Below are positions 1 through 7,125 of a stretch of DNA of 23,996 bases, piece by piece. The stretch lies in contig JAFNJA010000003.1 of NCBI GenBank assembly GCA_017601265.1, positions 10,466 through 34,461 on the forward strand, read 5' to 3'. A program made the translations under genes and the position numbers. The notes beneath the pieces were generated by a model that worked only from the letters and a program-made list of their open reading frames with translations, was not told the DNA's origin and searched no databases. The DNA is from Candidatus Brockarchaeota archaeon (lineage in GTDB: Archaea; Thermoproteota; EX4484-205; DTQO01). Within the stretch, counting starts at the first letter, position 1. Every line of letters begins with the position of its first letter.

Positions 1-153
1 GGGCGATCCTTCGCTGACGGCGTCGCCTGGGTCGGGGAGGGCTTTCCTTATCTTGCCGCCCTCCACGACGTACCTGATCCTGCACCCGACGCCGCAGTAC
101 ACGCAGCTGGACGGGATTTCCGCCGCGGAGGCTTTACCCACCCTTTTTACCAC
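1..153 (-). CDS. Molybdopterin oxidoreductase (formate dehydrogenase alpha-like), N-terminal 51 residues, cut by window edge
   Basis: Only the first 51 codons lie in the window. Reading from a GTG at 151-153 the protein contains the segment CVYCGVGCRI at residues 17-26. This C-x2-C-x3-C pattern is the start of the 4Fe-4S site at the N-terminus of formate dehydrogenase alpha subunits and related molybdopterin oxidoreductases; the fourth cysteine would fall outside the window. It is followed by a basic/hydrophobic stretch (VVEGGKIRKALPDPG) as in the Fe4S4 domain. A second in-frame GTG at 139-141 is an alternative start. It begins 24 bp after the stop of the thiamine-diphosphate enzyme on the same strand, so the two are probably co-transcribed. 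The family is well supported by the motif; the substrate (formate, nitrate or other) cannot be told from this fragment. Confidence 0.8.
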   Translation of the reverse strand, partial: MVKRVGKASAAEIPSSCVYCGVGCRIRYVVEGGKIRKALPDPGDAVSEGSP

Positions 154-177
154 CTTACCGGACGGCCGGTTCCCCTT

Positions 178-1818
178 TCACGCGCCGTCCGCGGGTCCCC
201 CTTGCAATATGGGCACGTCGATGACGGTCGGAAGCTTTGACTCGAAACCTTTTCGGATCGCCGAGGCCAACTCCTCGACGCTGCCCGCTCGAACCCCGAC
301 CAAACCGAAGGCTTTCGCCACCTCGTCGTACCTCGTGGGCCCGAGCCTGCTCGCTATCACGCCCTCCTCGCCCGACGCCTGCATTTGCCCGCTGACGACT
401 ATGCCCCAAGCCTGGTCGTTCGCGACGACCGCCACGAAGGGAAGGCCTTGCCTCGCTGCCGACTCGAGCTCCGTTATCGTGAAGCCGAAGGCGCCGTCGC
501 CCGAGAGGAGCAGCACTTTCCGCTCGGGGTAGGCGAGCTTCGCCGCCATCGCCCCGGGTACGCCCCATCCGACGACGGCGCTGGAACCGCAAGTCAGCCA
601 GCTGCTGGGGTAGCGATCCCCCAGGACCATGTGCGCCCACTGGCCTATGTTTCCCCCGTCGATCAGGAACACGGTGTCCTCGGACAAGAAAGGTCGGATG
701 GCTTCGACCACGTGCCTTCCCGTCATAATTCCCTTGGGCAGGGGCCCCTCCACCCACCGCGCGCGGAAAAGGCGCCACCTCCGCCTCGCTTCCTCCAGCC
801 ATTCCGCGTGGGAGCGGGGAACGCCCCCCTCCCTCGCCCGCGCCGCGAGCTCGCCCAGCGCCGAAGCCAGGTCGGCTTGGATTGCCAAGCGGGGCTCAAC
901 CCCCTGGCGCAGCCGGCATGGATCGGAATCCAAGCGCACGATTGACAGGTCCTTTCGAACCGCGGGCTCCTCCAGGAAACCGAGCCTGTAGTCCACGAGG
1001 GCGCCGACCAAGACGACCAAATCGGCGTCCGCTAGGATCTTCGGCTCGCCGCTCGCGGCGCCAACGACGCCCAGGAAGTTGGGATGGGTTTTCTCGACCG
1101 CGCCCCTGTCCCATATCGGCGTCACGATCGGCATCGCCGAGGCTTCGCTGAACTCGATCAGCTGCTTTTGCGCCCTGGCGTAGAAAACGCCCGTGCCGGC
1201 GACGATCAGCGGCCGCTGCGCGGCCTCTACCAGCTCCGCCGCCCGCCTTACCGCCTCGGGGTCCGCGCGCCCGAGGGTTTGCGTGCCCTGGGCCGCGCTG
1301 GCGGAGTCGGAACCCCCTCCAACCCGTTCCTCGAGGACGTCGACCGGTATCGTCAGGTGCACCGGCCCGGGGCGTCCCGCCATCGCGGTCGATATGGCGC
1401 GCCTCGCAAGGAAGGCGATATCGCCCGCTCGGTTCACGGACGAAGCGAATTTGCATATCGGCGCCGCCAGCGAGACTTGGTCGAACTCCTGGAAAACGCC
1501 CTTGAAAGACCCGTAGCCAGCGCTCGCGCCCGTTATCAAGAGGACCGGAGCGCCATCGAAGTAGGCGTTCGCTATTCCAGAAAGGGCGTTAACGTGCGCT
1601 ATACCGCTGCTGACAGCGCAAACCCCGAGGCGCCCGGTGAGCCTCGCGTAAGCGTCTGCCATGTACGCCGCGGCTTGCTCGTTGTGGGTATCGACCAGGC
1701 GGATTCCGGCCCTCTTGCAGGCCAGGTAGAACGGATTCAGCCCGTTCCCGCACAAGGTCGCGATCCAGCGCACTCCGTGCCTAAGAAGCTCGGAGGCAAG
1801 CAGGTCGGCTCCGTTCAT
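178..1818 (-). CDS. Thiamine-diphosphate-dependent enzyme, acetolactate synthase / oxalyl-CoA decarboxylase superfamily
   Basis: This is a 546-aa protein with the three-domain layout of the acetolactate synthase-like ThDP enzymes. The N-terminal pyrimidine-binding domain carries the catalytic Glu in THNEQAAAY (E47). A central domain (about 190-330) follows, and the C-terminal pyrophosphate domain carries GDGAFGF (440-442 for GDG) with the metal-ligand ND at 467-468 (VANDQAWG). I chose the ATG at 1816-1818 because GGAG lies 5 nt upstream; a GTG at 1822-1824 would add two residues. The segments FQEFDQ and RLGPTRYDEVAKAFG recall acetolactate synthase, 2-hydroxyacyl-CoA lyase and oxalyl-CoA decarboxylase, and the sequence alone does not separate them. 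A formate-dehydrogenase-like gene follows after 24 bp, which would fit a decarboxylase feeding formate, but this is inference. No small regulatory subunit is adjacent, which argues against a biosynthetic IlvBN pair. Confidence 0.85.
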   Translation of the reverse strand: MNGADLLASELLRHGVRWIATLCGNGLNPFYLACKRAGIRLVDTHNEQAAAYMADAYARLTGRLGVCAVSSGIAHVNALSGIANAYFDGAPVLLITGASAGYGSFKGVFQEFDQVSLAAPICKFASSVNRAGDIAFLARRAISTAMAGRPGPVHLTIPVDVLEERVGGGSDSASAAQGTQTLGRADPEAVRRAAELVEAAQRPLIVAGTGVFYARAQKQLIEFSEASAMPIVTPIWDRGAVEKTHPNFLGVVGAASGEPKILADADLVVLVGALVDYRLGFLEEPAVRKDLSIVRLDSDPCRLRQGVEPRLAIQADLASALGELAARAREGGVPRSHAEWLEEARRRWRLFRARWVEGPLPKGIMTGRHVVEAIRPFLSEDTVFLIDGGNIGQWAHMVLGDRYPSSWLTCGSSAVVGWGVPGAMAAKLAYPERKVLLLSGDGAFGFTITELESAARQGLPFVAVVANDQAWGIVVSGQMQASGEEGVIASRLGPTRYDEVAKAFGLVGVRAGSVEELASAIRKGFESKLPTVIDVPILQGGPADGA

Positions 1819-1928
1819 TGCCACTCCGCGTCCACCCAGAGCCCCGCTTTCGTCCCGCCTCCGGGCCTAATTCCGCCAGCCGCGAGGAAACTCGTCCCGC
1901 GAAACCGGGTCTCATGCCGGGGCAACTT

Positions 1929-1938
1929 GCTTTATCCC
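1929..1938 (-). promoter_or_regulatory. Possible TATA box for the ThDP-enzyme gene
   Basis: On the minus strand this reads GGGATAAAGC. It would place a transcript start near 1908 and a leader of about 90 nt, longer than at other genes here, so the assignment is weak. Confidence 0.3.
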
Positions 1939-1958
1939 GTCTAACTCCCAGCCGAAGC

Positions 1959-1968
1959 CCTATAAACC
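1959..1968 (+). promoter_or_regulatory. TATA box of the PAC2-family gene
   Basis: CCTATAAACC is a good archaeal TATA element. Its centre lies 72 bp before the ATG at 2036, implying a leader of about 45 nt, consistent with a start that uses a Shine-Dalgarno. Confidence 0.55.
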
Positions 1969-2035
1969 GATTGCGCCCCGCCGGCATGGGTTCGACCGAA
2001 AGGTCTACTAACGTGCTTTCGGCATGCGGGAGCCC

Positions 2036-2845
2036 ATGAGTTCGGACCTGAGGTTGCGCGCGGCGCCGAAATTGGCCAAGGGTTCGCTCGTAATAGGCCT
2101 CAGCGGTTGGGGAGACGCGGGGAACGCTTCCACCATCTGCGTTACCTACCTCGTCGAGAAGCTCCGCGCGAAGGAGATAGGGGAGATAACCTCCGGAAGG
2201 TTTTATGACTACCAGATCCGGAGGCCCCACGTGAGGATCGAAAGAGGGCTCGTGAAGGAGTACGTCCCACCGCGGAACAAGTTATTCTTCTTGAAGGTTG
2301 GCGCGAACCAAGGCGTCCTGATCTTGCGCGGAACGGAGCCGAACGTCGATTGGCCAGGATACGCCCAGGCCGTCTTGGAGGCGGCGGAAAGAACCAAGGT
2401 CAAGAGAGTCTTCATGATCGGCAGCTACGTCGGAGGCGTCCCGCACACAGTTGAACCGGTCCTTTCGGCAACGACCAAATCCGAGTCGTTTCTCGAAGAG
2501 ATGGTCGGCCTCGGTTTCGAGCCGTCCAACTACGAAGGACCCACGGGCGTGTACAGCGAGATCCTCGAGCTCTGCGACGAACGGGGCGTGGACGCGGTAA
2601 GCTTGTGGGGAGCCGTGCCGCCTTACATCCAGGGCGAGGACCCGAAACTCGCCTTCCACATTTTGAAAAAGATCTCGCCCTTGCTCGGAGTAAACGTCCC
2701 TTTGCAGGAATTGGAGAAGAAGGGGGAAGACCTGGACAGGCAGATAGCCGAGGAAGCGAAGCTGAACCCGGAACTGCGCCGCCTGATCTCGAGCTTGGAG
2801 CTCGAGTACAGGACCTTGCACCGTTTTCCTTCCTACACAGTCTAG
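2036..2845 (+). CDS. PAC2-family protein (proteasome assembly chaperone homologue)
   Basis: The 269-aa protein has the PAC2 family signature near its N-terminus (VIGLSGWGDAGNAST, residues 19-33), where a glycine-rich turn follows the first beta strand. Later regions typical of the family are IGSYVGGVPHT, YEGPTGVYSEIL and SLWGAVPPYI. A charged helical tail closes it. Archaeal PAC2 homologues have been linked to proteasome assembly or to ATP-independent gating of the 20S core. Some carry a C-terminal HbYX motif for docking; here the end is PSYTV, with tyrosine third from last, so the classical motif is absent. GGGAG sits 3 nt before the ATG at 2036, which I prefer over the ATG at 2024. The B3/B4 gene follows 30 bp later on the same strand, suggesting one transcript. 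Confidence 0.85.
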   Translation: MSSDLRLRAAPKLAKGSLVIGLSGWGDAGNASTICVTYLVEKLRAKEIGEITSGRFYDYQIRRPHVRIERGLVKEYVPPRNKLFFLKVGANQGVLILRGTEPNVDWPGYAQAVLEAAERTKVKRVFMIGSYVGGVPHTVEPVLSATTKSESFLEEMVGLGFEPSNYEGPTGVYSEILELCDERGVDAVSLWGAVPPYIQGEDPKLAFHILKKISPLLGVNVPLQELEKKGEDLDRQIAEEAKLNPELRRLISSLELEYRTLHRFPSYTV

Positions 2846-2875
2846 CCGGGAGATTCGCAAATAAACCCGCCATCC

Positions 2876-3562
2876 ATGTTGCTAGCAGGCAAAAGGGCTT
2901 TGCGCGTGGCGATCGACGGCGGCTTGGCGGGCCGCTTCCCCGGGCTGGCCGCGTTATCCGCCCTGATCCAGGGCGTGAAGGTCGAGGCCTCCTGCCCGAG
3001 GATGGAGGCGCGCAAGGCGGAGGTCTTCGAGGCCGTCAGGAAGAAGTACGACCTCGCCACAGTCAAGGACGGAAAAAATTTCAAGGCTTACCGGAGCTTC
3101 TTCTGGAGCGTCGGGTTGGACCCGACGAAGTCCAGGCCCGCGGCTGAAGCCCTGATCCGCAGGATCCTCGCGGGCAAGCCCTTCCCCGCGGTGAACAGCC
3201 TCGTCGACGCCTACAACCTGGCCTCGGTGAGCACAGAGGTAGCCCTCGCGGCCTTCGACGCGGACAAGGTGAGGGGCGAGCTCTTGATGAGGCAGGCAAA
3301 ACCCGGGGAGGAGTTCCTGGGGATCGGGATGCGGAATCCGACGGCCCTGGCGGGAGGGGAGGTCGTCCTCTCCGACGGCGAACGCCTGGTGGCCGTCTAC
3401 CCCCACAGGGACGCTCAGCACTCGAGCATAACTTTGGGGACGAAGAACGCTCTTCTCCTGGCTTGCGGCGTCCCGGGGGTCGACGAGGCAACCCTCCGCC
3501 GCGCGCTCGAAATCGCCGCGGCGTACGTGACGGAGTTCTGCGGCGGCACGGTCGTAGCTTGA
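2876..3562 (+). CDS. B3/B4 tRNA-binding-domain protein (PheRS beta-like editing domain, COG3382 type)
   Basis: The 228-aa protein resembles the free-standing B3/B4 domain found in the beta subunit of phenylalanyl-tRNA synthetase. The recognisable core runs from FKAYRSFFWSVGLDPTKSRP through AAEALIRRIL to FPAVNSLVDAYNLASVSTEVALAAFD (about residues 63-138). A second conserved block, HSSITLGTKNALLLACGVPGV, lies near 187-207. In PheRS this fold removes mischarged tyrosine; free-standing copies may act as trans-editors or have another role, and the sequence does not settle that. Length is normal for the family. The likely start is the ATG at 2876, 30 bp after the PAC2 gene. An AT-rich AAATAAAC at 2857-2864 is too close to the ATG to be this gene's TATA unless an internal start is used. 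Confidence 0.85.
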   Translation: MLLAGKRALRVAIDGGLAGRFPGLAALSALIQGVKVEASCPRMEARKAEVFEAVRKKYDLATVKDGKNFKAYRSFFWSVGLDPTKSRPAAEALIRRILAGKPFPAVNSLVDAYNLASVSTEVALAAFDADKVRGELLMRQAKPGEEFLGIGMRNPTALAGGEVVLSDGERLVAVYPHRDAQHSSITLGTKNALLLACGVPGVDEATLRRALEIAAAYVTEFCGGTVVA

Positions 3563-3623
3563 CGGCGCCTACGCCACGGCGGCGCCGTTCGAATGCCCCC
3601 GGAAGCGCTTTCGCGCCCAACTC

Positions 3624-3631
3624 CTTATATC
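3624..3631 (+). promoter_or_regulatory. TATA box of the DUF4342 gene
   Basis: CTTATATC is centred about 36 bp before the ATG at 3663, predicting a leader of about 10 nt. Confidence 0.7.
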
Positions 3632-3662
3632 CCGCGGGGGAAGCGCGCCGTCTTCGGCGAGC

Positions 3663-3911
3663 ATGGGAAAAGAGGCTAGGACGGAAGAATTCAAGGTAGA
3701 TGGCAAAGAACTCATTGAAAAAGTTAAGGAGCTCGTGCACCAGGGAAACATCAGGAGGATCGTGATCAAGAATCCGGAGGGGAACGTGCTGATGGAAATC
3801 CCCCTGACCGTGGGGGTCGTCGGGGCCCTCCTGCTCCCGACGATCGCAGCGCTCGGAGTCATAGCCGCCTTGGTGACGCAATGCACGATCGCCGTCGAGA
3901 GGGTCGGGTAG
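3663..3911 (+). CDS. DUF4342 small protein with membrane-like hydrophobic segment
   Basis: The 82-aa protein matches the pattern of the DUF4342 family. An N-terminal amphipathic helix (EEFKVDGKELIEKVKELVHQ) resembles a UBA/EF-Ts-like helix. A short beta hairpin follows (RRIVIKNPEGNVLMEIPL), then a long hydrophobic segment (VGVVGALLLPTIAALGVIAALV, about 48-69) likely to enter the membrane, and a short VERVG tail. The function of the family is unknown. It has its own promoter and sits alone between the B3/B4 gene and the acetyltransferase gene. Start, length and domain order all agree with the family. Confidence 0.85.
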   Translation: MGKEARTEEFKVDGKELIEKVKELVHQGNIRRIVIKNPEGNVLMEIPLTVGVVGALLLPTIAALGVIAALVTQCTIAVERVG

Positions 3912-4134
3912 CGCGGCAAGAAGCGAAGCTAGAACCGTTGCAACCGAGGCTGGGCCGAGTACCGCTCCGGGCTCGAGGTTCCAAAAGCGCGAAGGCGAGC
4001 CAAAAGCAAACGCGAGCGGGAACCGGTTTTCCCTTCCCCTCGGGTGGGAAGCGGACGCGCTGAAAGATGCCGCCCCGTCGACCCGCGCGGGTCGCGAACG
4101 CCCTGCCGCTCGCTTTAGGGCGCGCGGCAGAAAC
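3912..4134. other. Intergenic stretch with hairpin potential, no gene seen
   Basis: GC-rich sequence with several short inverted repeats, for example GGCTCG pairing with CGAGCC and GGGAA pairing with TTCCC near 4018-4036. Reading frames that cross it lack family resemblance and good initiation signals. It may hold the terminator of the DUF4342 gene. I could not fold it into a known RNA. Confidence 0.3.
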
Positions 4135-4142
4135 GGATAAGT
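4135..4142 (+). promoter_or_regulatory. Possible TATA box of the GNAT gene
   Basis: GGATAAGT lies 44 bp (centre) before the GTG at 4182, giving a leader of about 18 nt. Confidence 0.45.
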
Positions 4143-4181
4143 CGCCCGGAACCCGCCAAGCGGGAACCGAGCTGATGAGGG

Positions 4182-5162
4182 GTGCACGAAACCATCTCGG
4201 CCCACAAGCTCAGGACGGGCGAGGAGATGTCGACCCTCCGGGTTATGGCACCGGACGAAGAATACAAGGAGGCCATACTTTCGCTGATCGGGCACAAGGG
4301 GGATTTTTGGCTCGTGCCCGTGAGGGAAGCGATGGAAGGGAAGATTACGGGGATTAGGACCTTCTGCTACCTCGCGCTCTTGGGGGGGCAGATCGTCGGG
4401 AACATAACGACGGCCGAGACGCTTGAACGCCCGGTGGGCATATTCCAGCACGTGTACACGAGGCCCGAGCACAGGAGGAAGGGGATAGCCTCATTCCTCA
4501 CGGTGGACGTCCTTGAAGACTTCAAGTCCAGGAGGGGAAGGGCGTTGTACCTGGGGACAGGCTACGGTTCGGAGGCGCACAGAATCTACCTGAGGCACGG
4601 TTTCCGCGATCTTGGCGAGAAAACGGGGTACATGAGGTTCCTCCTGGAGGAGGACTTCGACGAAAAGTATTACGGCGGCAAGGACGCTCGGGTCGAGGAC
4701 GCGGATTGGAAGCACTGGCCGAGCGTCAACGCCCTCTTTTCGGTGGAGGGCGGCTGGTACTTGAGAAGCTCGGCGTTCGGCAACTTCGGGGTTTGCGGAT
4801 TCGAGGGGGATTACATCAACCTGATGCTGTCGCTGAGGCAGGGAGAAACGAGGGGAGCGAAGGTTTTGGTTTCGGGGGACGCGGCAGTCGGCTTGGCGTT
4901 CGTCGTCCCCGACAAGAGGTGGAACTACGGCGTTTCCATCCTGGATTTTTTCGTGCACCCGCGCTTCGTCGGCCACGCCTCCAAGCTCGTGCGCTCCCTG
5001 GAGTTAGGGGCCGGAAAAACCCAGTCCTTCGCCGAGCGCGAAGAAGCGGCAAAAGCCGAGACGCTGGAGGAGTGCGGTTTCGAACTCGAAGCGACACTCA
5101 AAGGCCAGCTCCGCCACCCCCGCGGCCCACGGGACGTGTTGGTTTACTCGAGAAGGTCGTGA
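4182..5162 (+). CDS. GNAT-family N-acetyltransferase
   Basis: The protein is 326 aa from the GTG at 4182. The acetyl-CoA site of the GNAT fold is clear: the strand VYTRPEHRRKGIASFLTVDV (91-110) contains R-R-K-G-I-A, the pyrophosphate-binding loop, and GSEAHRIYLRHGFRDLG (129-145) is the following motif B. The remaining 180 residues form a second, less conserved domain (FFVHPRFVG and an LEECGFE motif), so this may be a tandem-GNAT protein with one degenerate half. The substrate is unknown. GAGG lies 3 nt before the GTG; an in-frame ATG at 4227 (MSTLRVMAPDEEY) is a good alternative start, since homologues usually begin close to that sequence, but its upstream GAGGAG is nearly touching the ATG. 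Confidence 0.8.
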   Translation: MHETISAHKLRTGEEMSTLRVMAPDEEYKEAILSLIGHKGDFWLVPVREAMEGKITGIRTFCYLALLGGQIVGNITTAETLERPVGIFQHVYTRPEHRRKGIASFLTVDVLEDFKSRRGRALYLGTGYGSEAHRIYLRHGFRDLGEKTGYMRFLLEEDFDEKYYGGKDARVEDADWKHWPSVNALFSVEGGWYLRSSAFGNFGVCGFEGDYINLMLSLRQGETRGAKVLVSGDAAVGLAFVVPDKRWNYGVSILDFFVHPRFVGHASKLVRSLELGAGKTQSFAEREEAAKAETLEECGFELEATLKGQLRHPRGPRDVLVYSRRS

Positions 5163-5220
5163 CGCAAGGAAGACGAAAGCAAGATCGGCGGATCCCTAGG
5201 CCGGCCACCCGCAAGCTAAC

Positions 5221-5230
5221 GCATATATGC
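5221..5230 (+). promoter_or_regulatory. TATA box of the first TIM-barrel isomerase gene
   Basis: GCATATATGC, itself a 10-bp palindrome, is centred 37 bp before the ATG at 5262, predicting a leader of about 11 nt. Confidence 0.7.
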
Positions 5231-5261
5231 AAGCCCTAAAACTGGGGCGCAGGCGCTCCGC

Positions 5262-6143
5262 ATGTACGTCTCGATCAGGGACTTCACCGTCCGGTGGGTG
5301 GGGTACGAGAGCGTCCTCGACGGCCTGAACGACCTCGGCCTCGGAGGGTTCGAGCTCTACGTGGACAGAGGGCTCAAGGGAGGGGAGTACGAAGACATGG
5401 GCGAGATTGTGTCGCTCGGCTTCGACCTTTCCACCGAAGAGAAGAGGAGGATCCTGCTCGAGGAACTCAAGTCGAGGAAGTTGGTCGTGTGCGCTCTTCT
5501 CGTCGAGAACGATTTCGGCAGGGAGGACGTGAAGCCGGAGATCGAGTGGATCGTCGACGCTTGCAGGGTCGCGCCCACCATCGAAGCGAAAGTCGTGCGC
5601 ATAAACTCCGTGATGAGCCCAAAGGCAGGAGTGCCGGACGACGATTACGTTAAGAGGACCGTGTCGTGCATAAAGGAGGTTCTGAAGCGCACGAACGGGC
5701 TTGGAGTTTACTTGGCGATGGAGAACCACGGCGTGCTTGGCAACAAGCGCGAGTTCATCAAGGCCGTGCTCGACGGCGTCAGCTCCGAGAGGATGGGGCT
5801 GACGCTCGACACCGGGAACTTTTACTGGTCGGGCTACCCCCTGAAGAAGGTTTACGAGATCATAGGCACCTTCGCGGAACACGTGAAGCACACGCACGTC
5901 AAGAACCTCTCCTTCCCTCCAAACAGGAGGGAGGCGGCGAGGGCTCCGGGCGAGGGTTGGCCGAATTCGGCGGCGCCGATCTACGAGGGCGACATAGACC
6001 ACAAGAAGGTCGTCAACGTCTTGAGGAAGGCGGGTTACGACGGCGACCTGACCGTCGAGGACGAATCGCTCGGCAACTTCCCCGCCAAAGAGCGCCTCGG
6101 GGTACTGAAGAAGGACATCGAGCTCCTGAAGGGCCTCTGCTAG
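5262..6143 (+). CDS. Sugar phosphate isomerase/epimerase, xylose-isomerase-like TIM barrel (copy 1)
   Basis: The 293-aa protein belongs to the AP-endonuclease-2 / xylose-isomerase-like TIM-barrel superfamily. The four usual metal ligands are visible: E154 in LAMENHG, D183 in TLDTGNF, H212 in KHTHVKN and a Glu in TVEDESL (about 266). These enzymes epimerise or isomerise ketoses or their phosphates, or dehydrate inositols; the exact substrate cannot be read. The start is the ATG at 5262, fixed by the TATA box 37 bp upstream. It has its own promoter and ends 5 bp before the convergent HTH-ACT regulator gene. A related enzyme lies at 7126-7920, and a MocA-type dehydrogenase at 19362-20390 could act in the same kind of pathway. 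Confidence 0.85.
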   Translation: MYVSIRDFTVRWVGYESVLDGLNDLGLGGFELYVDRGLKGGEYEDMGEIVSLGFDLSTEEKRRILLEELKSRKLVVCALLVENDFGREDVKPEIEWIVDACRVAPTIEAKVVRINSVMSPKAGVPDDDYVKRTVSCIKEVLKRTNGLGVYLAMENHGVLGNKREFIKAVLDGVSSERMGLTLDTGNFYWSGYPLKKVYEIIGTFAEHVKHTHVKNLSFPPNRREAARAPGEGWPNSAAPIYEGDIDHKKVVNVLRKAGYDGDLTVEDESLGNFPAKERLGVLKKDIELLKGLC

Positions 6144-6148
6144 GCAGG

Positions 6149-6688
6149 CTAGTACGCCGAGATCCTGGAGACTCCGGGCACCTTCAGGATGGCCTTGAGG
6201 GCGTCACCGGAAACCTCCTTCTCGGTCACTATTACGAGCTTGGGGTCCGGAATCAGGTCTGGGTCCTCCGCTATGGCCTGCCTGATGCTCACCTTTTCCT
6301 TCGATATTATCGAAGCGACGGCTGCGAGGGTTCCGGACCTGTGGGGATCGGCCCAGATCTCGACGACGCCGTAGCCTAGGTACTTCGCCACCGTGCCAAG
6401 GTGCGGGCCTGCGGGCTTCAGGTTCGAGAAGATCGGCGAGAGCTCCCCGTCTCCAGAAAGGGTCTTGACCGTATCCCGGACCACCCTCCTGTCAACGCCA
6501 GCCGCCTTCGCGATCTCTGCCTGGGGTATCTCGACGGGGCCGCACATCACCTCCCCGCTCGCAGATATGTTGAGGCCCAGCTCGACGAGCAGCCTGGCGA
6601 CCTTCAACCTGGCCGGAAACCTGGACAGCTTTTTGGAAATCTTCTTCCACAAATTCTCCCGCGACCGGCCGGTTAACGGGATTCTCAT
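6149..6688 (-). CDS. HTH-ACT transcriptional regulator (COG2150-like regulator of amino acid metabolism)
   Basis: The 179-aa protein has a winged-helix-like N-terminal half, with AEIAKAAGVDRRVVRDTVKTL (58-78) as the helix-turn-helix, and a C-terminal ACT domain (about 106-179) beginning VVEIWADPHRSGTLAAVASII. ACT domains bind amino acids, and archaeal proteins of this order are annotated as predicted regulators of amino acid metabolism. The frame is open far upstream, but the sequence before MRIPLTG is low in family likeness; the ATG at 6686-6688 gives the normal family length. A weak TATA-like CCTAAG on the minus strand (6709-6714) would make the mRNA nearly leaderless. It is convergent with the TIM-barrel gene (5 bp apart). 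TrpB2 about 2.6 kb away is one possible amino-acid-linked target, with no site seen. Confidence 0.8.
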   Translation of the reverse strand: MRIPLTGRSRENLWKKISKKLSRFPARLKVARLLVELGLNISASGEVMCGPVEIPQAEIAKAAGVDRRVVRDTVKTLSGDGELSPIFSNLKPAGPHLGTVAKYLGYGVVEIWADPHRSGTLAAVASIISKEKVSIRQAIAEDPDLIPDPKLVIVTEKEVSGDALKAILKVPGVSRISAY

Positions 6689-6748
6689 AAAAGGTTGACC
6701 CCGGGCGCTTAGGAGCCGCCGCGGAGGGCGCGATCGAGCTTGGAAACG

Positions 6749-6756
6749 GTTTATTA
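6749..6756 (+). promoter_or_regulatory. TATA box of the 72-aa protein gene
   Basis: GTTTATTA is centred 36 bp before the ATG at 6789, predicting a leader of about 10 nt. Confidence 0.65.
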
Positions 6757-6788
6757 CGCCTCTTGCCGAAGCGGTATGACGAGAAAGG

Positions 6789-7007
6789 ATGTCGGCGAGA
6801 AGGCCCAAAGCCCGGTTCTCAACGGTTCTTCCGAGCGGCGAATACCTGAGCCTTTCGGTCTGGCAGGGCAAGAGCGACCCCGCGGCCGAGGTCCTATCGA
6901 TCCAGGTCCGCCGGAGAGAGGGGGAAGGGTGGACCACGGTAAGCAGGCTCGCGGTCTACAGAAGCCCCGAGGGATCCTACAGCCAGCTGCCGGACAGGGC
7001 GGGGTAG
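6789..7007 (+). CDS. Conserved-looking 72-aa hypothetical protein
   Basis: This small basic protein starts MSARRPKARF and is rich in alternating beta-type stretches (GEYLSLSVWQGKSDP, EVLSIQVRRREGEGW, SRLAVYRSPEGSYSQLPDR). The pattern suggests a compact beta-sheet protein of about 70 residues, perhaps binding nucleic acid because of the positive N-terminus; that role is inference. I have a general impression of similar short archaeal proteins but cannot name the family. The reading frame shows the third-position GC bias of the surrounding genes, and the TATA box lies 36 bp upstream. The overlapping frame starting at the ATG at 6776 lacks these features. Confidence 0.65.
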   Translation: MSARRPKARFSTVLPSGEYLSLSVWQGKSDPAAEVLSIQVRRREGEGWTTVSRLAVYRSPEGSYSQLPDRAG

Positions 7008-7018
7008 GTTTCGGGTCG

Positions 7019-7035
7019 GAACGAACGGTTCGTTC
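7019..7035. repeat. Interrupted palindrome after the 72-aa gene (8-bp arms, 1-bp centre)
   Basis: GAACGAACGGTTCGTTC has perfect 8-bp arms around one base. It starts 12 bp after the stop at 7007. A wider pair, GTCGGA (7015-7020) and TCCGAC (7056-7061), encloses it. It could be a transcript-end hairpin or an operator for the isomerase gene, whose TATA box is 54 bp further on. Confidence 0.5.
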
Positions 7036-7088
7036 GGCGCGCTTCGAGCTGCGGCTCCGACCTCGCCCCCGCATCTAGACGGAAACCG

Positions 7089-7093
7089 TTAAG
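7089..7093 (+). promoter_or_regulatory. TATA-like element of the second TIM-barrel gene
   Basis: TTAAG (in CCGTTAAGTCC) is centred 35 bp before the ATG at 7126, matching the spacing at neighbouring promoters. Confidence 0.5.
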
Positions 7094-7125
7094 TCCGACC
7101 GGCGCACCGAGCCCGCGGGGTTTCT

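Noticed and set aside
2831..2845. HbYX proteasome-docking motif at the PAC2 protein's C-terminus
   Set aside because: The end is PSYTV, with Tyr third from last; the motif needs Tyr next to last.
4067..4357. Plus-strand frame starting near an ATG at 4175 that fits the TATA spacing
   Set aside because: The frame overlaps the GNAT domain in another phase and has no family resemblance; the GNAT motif is decisive.
3081..4472. Long minus-strand frame (463 codons) across B3/B4, DUF4342 and GNAT genes
   Set aside because: It is antisense to three genes with clear families, its translation is Arg/Pro/Gly-rich without domain likeness, and such frames are common in GC-rich DNA.
5196..6002. Minus-strand 268-codon frame opposite the first TIM-barrel gene
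   Set aside because: Shadow of a gene whose metal ligands are all visible on the plus strand.
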